DNA from: Helicobacter kayseriensis
Lineage (GTDB): Bacteria > Campylobacterota > Campylobacteria > Campylobacterales > Helicobacteraceae
Length of the DNA: 64,000 bases
Assembly: GCF_021300655.1 (NCBI RefSeq)
Contig: NZ_JAJTNB010000005.1
Coordinates: 1 to 64,000, forward strand
Direction: 5' to 3'
Part shown: positions 59,209 to 64,000 of the stretch, piece by piece
Layout: each line of letters begins with the position of its first letter
Numbering within the stretch: position 1 is the stretch's first letter
Notes under the pieces: model-generated
Seen by the model: only the letters and a program-made list of their open reading frames with translations
What the model was told of the DNA's origin: nothing
Database searches by the model: none
Program-made: the position numbers and the translations under genes

Positions 59209-60072
59209 GTGTTGAGTTATATTGCTACACCTTTAGAGAAGAAAAGATTCTTGGGGCGAGAGATTTATATCAAACGTGATGATTTACTTCATCCATATTT
59301 TAGTGGAAACAAGGCTAGGAAATTTTTTTCTCTGCTTGCTCAAAATCTTCAGGGCAAGATTCTTATCAGTTATGGAGGCAATCAAAGTAATGCTTTGATG
59401 AGTTTATCAGCGCTTTGCGAGATAAAAGATTGCACGCTGATTTATTTTACTCCCCCATTTTCAGAGGCTCTTATTCAAGAGATGAAAGGAAACTTTGCTT
59501 TTGCACAAAATACAAAAAGAGTGCGTTTTGTGCAAACTTCCTTTCCTCAAGAAGAAGCGCTTTCATATCATGATCAAAATTTAGAAAGTGTGTTTATCCC
59601 TCAGGGTGGGAGTGTGGAGCTGGCAATGAAGGGGATGAGAATCTTATCAGATGAGCTTAAAATGCAAACTTGCCATTTGCATCATCCTGTATTTTTTTAC
59701 TCAAGTGGTATTGGCACAGCATCCTTGGCACTAGCTCAATATGATTTAGATGTTTATACGGCTTTGGGGGCTGGGAAAATGGAGCAACTCCAAAGATATT
59801 TTTCTCCTTATTCTAAAAGGCCAAATATTTTGGAAACTGTGTTTTATACACCTTTTGGAAAGCCTCATCAAGAGATTCGGAATATCTATCAAGAGTGGTT
59901 GAAAGTAGGGGTTGAGTTTGATTTGCTCTATGATTGTCCATTGTGGATAAATATCTTGGGTAATGTAAAAAAATTTGAGGAGAGAGATTTGGTATTTATC
60001 CACTCTGGGGGAACTTTTGGAAACATAACACAACAAAAGAGATATAAAAGCTCCCTCAAAAGAGGGAGATAG
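59209..60072 (+). CDS. PLP-dependent ACC deaminase / D-cysteine desulfhydrase-like protein
   Basis: About 287 residues. The start is GTG 59209 or TTG 59212, just after AGGAGG. Fold type II PLP signatures: IYIKRDDLLHPYFSGNKARKF holds the cofactor Lys, followed by ISYGGNQSNALMS and the phosphate-binding SSGIGTASLAL region. Relatives deaminate D-cysteine or aminocyclopropane carboxylate. The substrate here is not certain, and Helicobacter copies are shorter than the 325-340 residues of characterised enzymes. The 178-bp gap before it holds nothing I can support. Confidence 0.78.
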   Translation: MLSYIATPLEKKRFLGREIYIKRDDLLHPYFSGNKARKFFSLLAQNLQGKILISYGGNQSNALMSLSALCEIKDCTLIYFTPPFSEALIQEMKGNFAFAQNTKRVRFVQTSFPQEEALSYHDQNLESVFIPQGGSVELAMKGMRILSDELKMQTCHLHHPVFFYSSGIGTASLALAQYDLDVYTALGAGKMEQLQRYFSPYSKRPNILETVFYTPFGKPHQEIRNIYQEWLKVGVEFDLLYDCPLWINILGNVKKFEERDLVFIHSGGTFGNITQQKRYKSSLKRGR

Positions 60073-60164
60073 GCACGAAACTTTTTCTTTTTGGAGGGAT
60101 AGAAAAAGATTTTTAGAGTCTCTTGGGAGAGACTCTATGAAATCTTTGTGTTCTCCCCCCCCCC
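60051..60164. repeat. Intergenic hairpin/poly-C module (copy 2)
   Basis: At the end of the PLP-enzyme gene there is a CTCCCTC/GAGGGAG stem (60051-60068). A 9-bp perfect stem TAGAGTCTC/GAGACTCTA with a 6-nt loop follows at 60114-60137. After 17 nt there is a run of 10 C (60155-60164) and then TCTTTT. The order and spacing parallel 2594-2744. The plus-strand hairpin would fit a terminator of the preceding gene if the T-rich bases after the C-run serve as the tail. Confidence 0.6.
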
Positions 60165-60207
60165 TCTTTTGATTATTTAGGAAACACACTTATGAAAAAC
60201 ACTCTAT

Positions 60208-60235
60208 GAGAGTTTCGGATTTCTCCGAAACTCTC
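60208..60235. terminator. 12-bp perfect stem-loop in the 339-bp gap before the sensor gene
   Basis: GAGAGTTTCGGA pairs perfectly with TCCGAAACTCTC over a TTTC loop. On the minus strand it is followed by ATAGAGTGTTTTTC, which is T-rich; on the plus strand there is no U-tract. It may terminate antisense transcription or act as a leader hairpin. The rest of this gap to 60411 is AT-rich, without a gene. Confidence 0.45.
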
Positions 60236-60411
60236 AAGGGAATGTTTATCTTTTAAAAACAGATGGAATTCTACCAAAAAATTAATAAAAATTAGAAAAA
60301 AATAAAAAAATATTAATTTTATTAATATGTTTTTATTTTGGTTATATTGAGTGATACAAAAATTTTGACAACATTGGCTACACTTCTGATTTTTTAAAAA
60401 GGAGGAGTGAA

Positions 60412-61338
60412 TTGCTATCTAAGGACATTATCAAATATTCTAATATCCGCTATGAAGTGCGTGCTTATATGTGCTATCTTTTTTCTCGCTATATTAAAAA
60501 CCCCTTGATTTCTCCATCTGTAGAGCGAATCACTCAAGGTCTTGAAAAGATCGCTCTAGAAATTCAAATTTTTGATGCGATTTATATTCTTGATGCACAA
60601 GGAAATCAAGTCAGAAAGCTCAAACAAGAGAGTTGTGATTTGAGTAAAGATCAGATTCCTAATTACTCTGATCGTGCTTATTTTTATGAGTGCAAAAAAG
60701 AGGGGCGTTGTATCTTGACTGATCCATATCCTAGCAAGAATGGTGGGAAACTTGTCGTAACGGCGAGCTATCCAATCTATGATCAAAATAATCAGCTCCA
60801 ATATATCGCTTGCATTGATCTTGAGCTCAAAGAGGCTTTGGCAATTGGTGCTCCAACTAAGCTATATGATTTCTTCTCAAGAACATCTAATATCGCTTAT
60901 ACAGGCTTATCAGCGATGCTTTTTTTGGTCAGTATCTTGCTTTTTGTACGTGGAGTTTATAGCTTTTGGCATGCGGTTGTGCATTTTAATCGACTCGATA
61001 TTAAGGAGGTGTTTGAAGCAACGATTTTGCTGACTTTGTCTTTGGCAATCGTAGATTTGGTCAAAGCAATTTTTGAAGAAGAGGTTTTGGGGCGTGATAA
61101 GGGGCAGAGTCATTATGCAATCCACAAAACTATGATTCGCTTTTTGGGATCTATTATTATTGCTTTGGCTATTGAGGCATTGATGCTTGTATTTAAATTT
61201 AGCATTATTGAACCAGAGATGATTCGCTATACATTGTATTTGACTGGAGGGGTGGCTCTCTTGCTGCTAGGGCTGAGTGTTTATGTTAAGTTTGCCTATA
61301 GTGCGGTCAAAGATGATCGCATTGCAAACAGTGATTGA
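60412..61338 (+). CDS. PDC/Cache-like sensor fused to four membrane helices, no output domain
   Basis: 308 residues from a TTG with AAGGAGG upstream. Residues 1 to about 150 look like a PDC/Cache sensor (FDAIYILDAQGNQVRK, YSDRAYFYECKKEGRCILTDPYPSKNGGKLVVTASYPIYD, LQYIACIDLELKEAL). Four membrane helices fill about 165-300. There is no methyl-accepting, kinase, GGDEF or other output domain, and no N-terminal membrane helix before the sensor, unlike usual Cache receptors. Its 3-prime end overlaps the convergent bioV by 32 nt. Its role is unknown; signalling is inferred from the fold only. Confidence 0.7.
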   Translation: MLSKDIIKYSNIRYEVRAYMCYLFSRYIKNPLISPSVERITQGLEKIALEIQIFDAIYILDAQGNQVRKLKQESCDLSKDQIPNYSDRAYFYECKKEGRCILTDPYPSKNGGKLVVTASYPIYDQNNQLQYIACIDLELKEALAIGAPTKLYDFFSRTSNIAYTGLSAMLFLVSILLFVRGVYSFWHAVVHFNRLDIKEVFEATILLTLSLAIVDLVKAIFEEEVLGRDKGQSHYAIHKTMIRFLGSIIIALAIEALMLVFKFSIIEPEMIRYTLYLTGGVALLLLGLSVYVKFAYSAVKDDRIANSD

Positions 61339-61828
61339 GATTTTTATAAAGAAAAACATTTCCAAAAGGGGAGAAAAAATCGCATGCCTCTTTGGCGGGG
61401 ATGATAGAATCCTTTTCTCCCAAAAAGACTCTGATTTTTACTCCATTTTCATTGAGATATCTCAATTCTTCTTCTTTCCATTGAAAATGCAGTAATTCTT
61501 CTAATTCTTCTAAACATCCTTCTTTGAAATATTTTTGAGGTGGAGAGCCACATAGAGATAGAAAGTTTTGTCGATAGCGTTGAGGGTCTTTGCGAAAGCC
61601 TAAGATTTGCACTTTGATAAAGCTTGGTTTTTGGGTTTGGAAAAAAGCGGGGGAGAAGAGGTTGAGGGTTTGGATTCTTTGATGGGATTGGATTGCTTGG
61701 ATAGAAGCTTGAAAGGCTTTGATCGCTCCATAGCTAAAACCACTTATGGTGTAGAGTTGATCAATTTGTGCAAAAGGAGCAAAGAGCTCCTCTTCATTTT
61801 GGAAACAAAAACCACTAAAAAATTTCAT
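61307..61828 (-). CDS. bioV: Pimeloyl-ACP methyl ester esterase BioV
   Basis: 173 residues of small alpha/beta hydrolase. The nucleophile elbow is SGFSYGAIKA, a candidate Asp is in FLGEKDSI, and the His is in NHCLQ near the C-terminus. The opening MKFFSGFCF and LFSPAF segments match the H. pylori BioV I recall. It frees pimeloyl-ACP from its methyl ester so that biotin synthesis can start, working downstream of BioC (12602-13324). It overlaps the FtsH-like gene by 14 nt. Confidence 0.85.
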   Translation of the reverse strand: MKFFSGFCFQNEEELFAPFAQIDQLYTISGFSYGAIKAFQASIQAIQSHQRIQTLNLFSPAFFQTQKPSFIKVQILGFRKDPQRYRQNFLSLCGSPPQKYFKEGCLEELEELLHFQWKEEELRYLNENGVKIRVFLGEKDSIIPAKEACDFFSPFGNVFLYKNLNHCLQCDHL

Positions 61829-63437
61829 CGCAATCTAGAGGAGTTAGGCTTTCTTTTTCTAGCATTGTATCTGCGAGAGTTTTAACGTGCTGATGATGAT
61901 TTTGAATGAAGATCAAGAGTTCTTGTTGGGCTTGAATGATAAGTGGAAGAGGATCTAGAGCAAAGAGGTTATCTCCCATTCCATATTGTTCTAAAATCTC
62001 TTTTGCGATTATTTTGGCTTTATTTAAATCGTCTTTTGCACAAGTGTATGGCTCTTTTGTAAGAAACTTGAGTGTCTCATTTCCACAAAGATAAAAAGCC
62101 AAACGGCGGAGAATTTGAGTTTTGTTCATAAAGTCTTCAAAGTAATAAATGCTTTCCTCATCCCATAATGAGATTTTTTCAAATGGAATCTGATGTGTGT
62201 GTGCATAGAGTGCTTTAGAGCTTTGATAGAGGGCAAGAATTTCGCGTTGAGAATTATTAAGGGTAGGAAATTTTTTAAGAGATAGCATTAGAGCTTGTTT
62301 GGCTTCTTTGAAATCTTTTTGTGTTAGATTGGAGCGTTTATCTCTTAGCATCAAGAGGCCTGCTTCATTGATGAGATTTTCTATCATTGCACCACTAAAC
62401 CCTGCGCATTCTTTGGCAAATTCATCAATAGAAAAATCAAGGGATTTGTTTGAAAGATAGAGCTTGAAGATATCGATTCTTTCTTGCAATGAGGGAAGAT
62501 CGATATAGATTTTGCGATCAAAGCGTCCGCTACGCAATAAGGCGGGGTCAAGAACTTCTGGATTGTTTGTCGCTCCAAACACAATAACATTGGAGCTATC
62601 AAGAAAACCATCCATTTCTGTTAGAAGCTGATTGAGGGTTGATTCTCTCTCATCATTGCGTCCATTTCCGCGCACCTTTCCGACAGAATCAATCTCATCA
62701 ATAAAAACAATAGCGTTTTTGCATGCTTTGGCTTGAGCAAAAAGCTCTTGCACTTTTTTTGCTCCACTGCCTACAAAGATCTGAGAGAAACTACTCCCAC
62801 TTTGATAGAAAAAAGGCACTCCAGATTCGTTGGCTAGAGCTTTGGCAAGCATTGTTTTTCCTACTCCAGGTGGGCCAACAAGCAAGATCCCCTTGGGCAT
62901 TCTAAGTCCCAAGGAGGTGTATTTTTGGGGATGCTTGAGATAATCGATGATTTCTAAAAGTTCTGTTTTGATCGTCTCAATCCCTGCTAGAGATTTGAGT
63001 GTGATGCTTGGATTGGGTTGAGAAGGGGTGATTATTTCTTGTTTGGGTTGTTGATTGATGGATTGGGTGGGGAGAGAAGATGGTTTTTTGAGTTTTTTAT
63101 AAAAGAAATATCCTCCTACAAAAGCAATACCCAATACAATGAGGGCATAAAAAAAATCAAGAAAATAGGCGGGCCAATCAGAGCGTGTTTGAATGGGGTA
63201 TTTTTCTTTGACTTGTGAGAGAGTTTGCTCATCTTTGAGGAGTTTGTATGCTTTGTTTTGATTCCAAAAGTAAAGATAGTTATCATCAACTTCAAACTTT
63301 GAAGCATTGGATAAAAGTGCCTTAAACTCTTCTTGTGTGATGTTTTTGGAATAATCTCTCAAAAAAAGAAATGCCATCAAGCCGACAAAAATCACTCCTA
63401 GAGAAAAACCAATGACAAGCTTTGTTTTTGGTTTCAT
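61815..63437 (-). CDS. FtsH-like membrane AAA ATPase lacking the zinc-protease motif
   Basis: 540 residues: two membrane helices (about 8-26 and 92-112) flank a small periplasmic domain. An intact AAA module follows (Walker A GPPGVGKT at 188-195, Walker B IVFIDEID at 243-250, arginine finger region RSGRFDR). In FtsH a HEAGH motif follows REIVAY. Here the aligned residues are YQSSK (about 404-408, after QREILAL), so both His and the catalytic Glu are missing, while the later AKDDL Asp is kept. It probably unfolds or extracts membrane proteins without cleaving them. It sits between mtaB and bioV. Confidence 0.88.
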   Translation of the reverse strand: MKPKTKLVIGFSLGVIFVGLMAFLFLRDYSKNITQEEFKALLSNASKFEVDDNYLYFWNQNKAYKLLKDEQTLSQVKEKYPIQTRSDWPAYFLDFFYALIVLGIAFVGGYFFYKKLKKPSSLPTQSINQQPKQEIITPSQPNPSITLKSLAGIETIKTELLEIIDYLKHPQKYTSLGLRMPKGILLVGPPGVGKTMLAKALANESGVPFFYQSGSSFSQIFVGSGAKKVQELFAQAKACKNAIVFIDEIDSVGKVRGNGRNDERESTLNQLLTEMDGFLDSSNVIVFGATNNPEVLDPALLRSGRFDRKIYIDLPSLQERIDIFKLYLSNKSLDFSIDEFAKECAGFSGAMIENLINEAGLLMLRDKRSNLTQKDFKEAKQALMLSLKKFPTLNNSQREILALYQSSKALYAHTHQIPFEKISLWDEESIYYFEDFMNKTQILRRLAFYLCGNETLKFLTKEPYTCAKDDLNKAKIIAKEILEQYGMGDNLFALDPLPLIIQAQQELLIFIQNHHQHVKTLADTMLEKESLTPLDCDEIF

Positions 63438-63447
63438 CTATTACTCC

Positions 63448-64000
63448 TTATAGTTGAGTAAAGTTGTGTTCTTGTGTGATTGTATAAGAATTAATCTCAA
63501 CCCATCCTGAAAGTTTTTGAGAGGATTGGATTTTGACTTTGTTGAAAAATTGATCAAAGCCTTGGAAAGTTTCATCTCTTTGGTTTTCAATAAGGACTTT
63601 TAGGGGAACTTCGGCATATTTTTGACGGAAGTTAAAATTATTTTGAGCAATCAATTGGTTGATCATGTGTAGGCGTTTTTTGGCTTGATCTCCATTGATG
63701 CGTGGAGTCATTGAGGCTGATGGGGTCCCACTTCTTGGGCTATAGATAAAGGGGTGGATATGTGTGAGAGGAAAAAGCTTTAGGTTCTCATAAGCTTCAT
63801 TCCAAACCTCCTCACTCTCTCCAGGATGTCCCACAATATAATCACTTCCTAGGGCAAAGCCTTTTGAGGCGATTTTTTCAAAAAGCTCTAGGTCTGTTTT
63901 GAAGCGATTGTGTCGATTCATAATCTCAAGCATACGATCGTGGGTATATTGAAGTGCGATGTGAAGATGGCGCTCTAAAAACTCTTCCCCCAAAAGTTCC
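63448..64000 (-). CDS. mtaB: tRNA t6A methylthiotransferase MtaB, C-terminal part (runs off right edge)
   Basis: The minus-strand frame is open from base 64000 to the stop at 63448 (about 183 residues). It includes ELLGEEFLERHLHIALQYTHDRMLEIMNR, GSDYIVGHPGESEEVW and PFIYSPRSGTPSA, typical of the radical-SAM core end of MiaB/MtaB proteins, followed by a TRAM-like tail. MtaB adds a methylthio group to t6A37. The iron-sulfur Cys motif lies outside the window. MtaB rather than MiaB is inferred from the HLHIALQ segment. Confidence 0.85.
   Translation of the reverse strand, partial: ELLGEEFLERHLHIALQYTHDRMLEIMNRHNRFKTDLELFEKIASKGFALGSDYIVGHPGESEEVWNEAYENLKLFPLTHIHPFIYSPRSGTPSASMTPRINGDQAKKRLHMINQLIAQNNFNFRQKYAEVPLKVLIENQRDETFQGFDQFFNKVKIQSSQKLSGWVEINSYTITQEHNFTQL

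Overview
The window is a stretch of a Helicobacter-type chromosome (Campylobacterota, formerly Epsilonproteobacteria). Genes are densely packed, base composition is AT-rich, and many genes overlap or use TTG starts. Gene orders such as lnt-cvpA-lysS-glyA and csrA-ispE-smpB-exbB-exbD-rpmH-rnpA-yidD-yidC-jag-mnmE are those I recall from Helicobacter. A BioV-type esterase, a family restricted to this genus, supports the assignment. A SorAB sulfite oxidase, an OPT transporter and a CgtA-like glycosyltransferase suggest a species other than H. pylori. I cannot name the species.

Region 1 (1-9.8 kb, minus strand) holds two large type V autotransporter genes in tandem. The downstream one runs off the left edge. 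The upstream one encodes about 2319 residues. It carries an 11-G homopolymer just after its start codon, and loss or gain of one G meets a stop within a few codons, so it looks like an ON/OFF phase-variation switch. It also has about 345 residues of GGX-type glycine-rich sequence and a 60-residue tail after the beta-barrel.

Region 2 (10-23.5 kb) is housekeeping: htrA, trpS and bioC on the minus strand; secG, frr, pyrE and an RDD membrane protein on the plus strand; an outer-membrane protein and lnt on the minus strand; then cvpA, lysS, glyA and a SPOR-domain protein, a convergent transaldolase, and a MetF-like protein.

Region 3 (23.5-25.3 kb) is a small AT-rich accessory island between the metF-like gene and ligA. 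It holds two genes sharing a DUF5655-like C-terminal module and a small exported protein with SIFNEYG-type repeats.

Region 4 (25.3-45.7 kb) holds ligA; aspS-adk-ppa; a HefABC-like TolC/membrane-fusion/RND efflux operon; gatA and guaB; a convergent rluD-recJ-pyrG group; a tRNA with CAU anticodon; rsmE; a small membrane protein; and an OPT-family transporter. AspS and GatA fit together: Helicobacter AspRS is non-discriminating and GatCAB repairs misacylated Asp-tRNA(Asn).

Region 5 (45.9-50.6 kb) holds sorAB for periplasmic sulfite oxidation, an isolated CgtA-like glycosyltransferase, ttcA and an MFS transporter.

Region 6 (50.7-59.0 kb) is one long plus-strand operon-like run: rdgB-truB-csrA-ispE-smpB-exbB-exbD-rpmH-rnpA-yidD-yidC-jag-mnmE.

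Region 7 (59.2-64 kb) holds a PLP-dependent ACC-deaminase/D-cysteine-desulfhydrase-like gene, a hairpin/poly-C intergenic module resembling the one between the two autotransporters, a soluble-sensor plus four-helix membrane protein, bioV, an FtsH-like ATPase that has lost its zinc-protease motif, and a partial mtaB.
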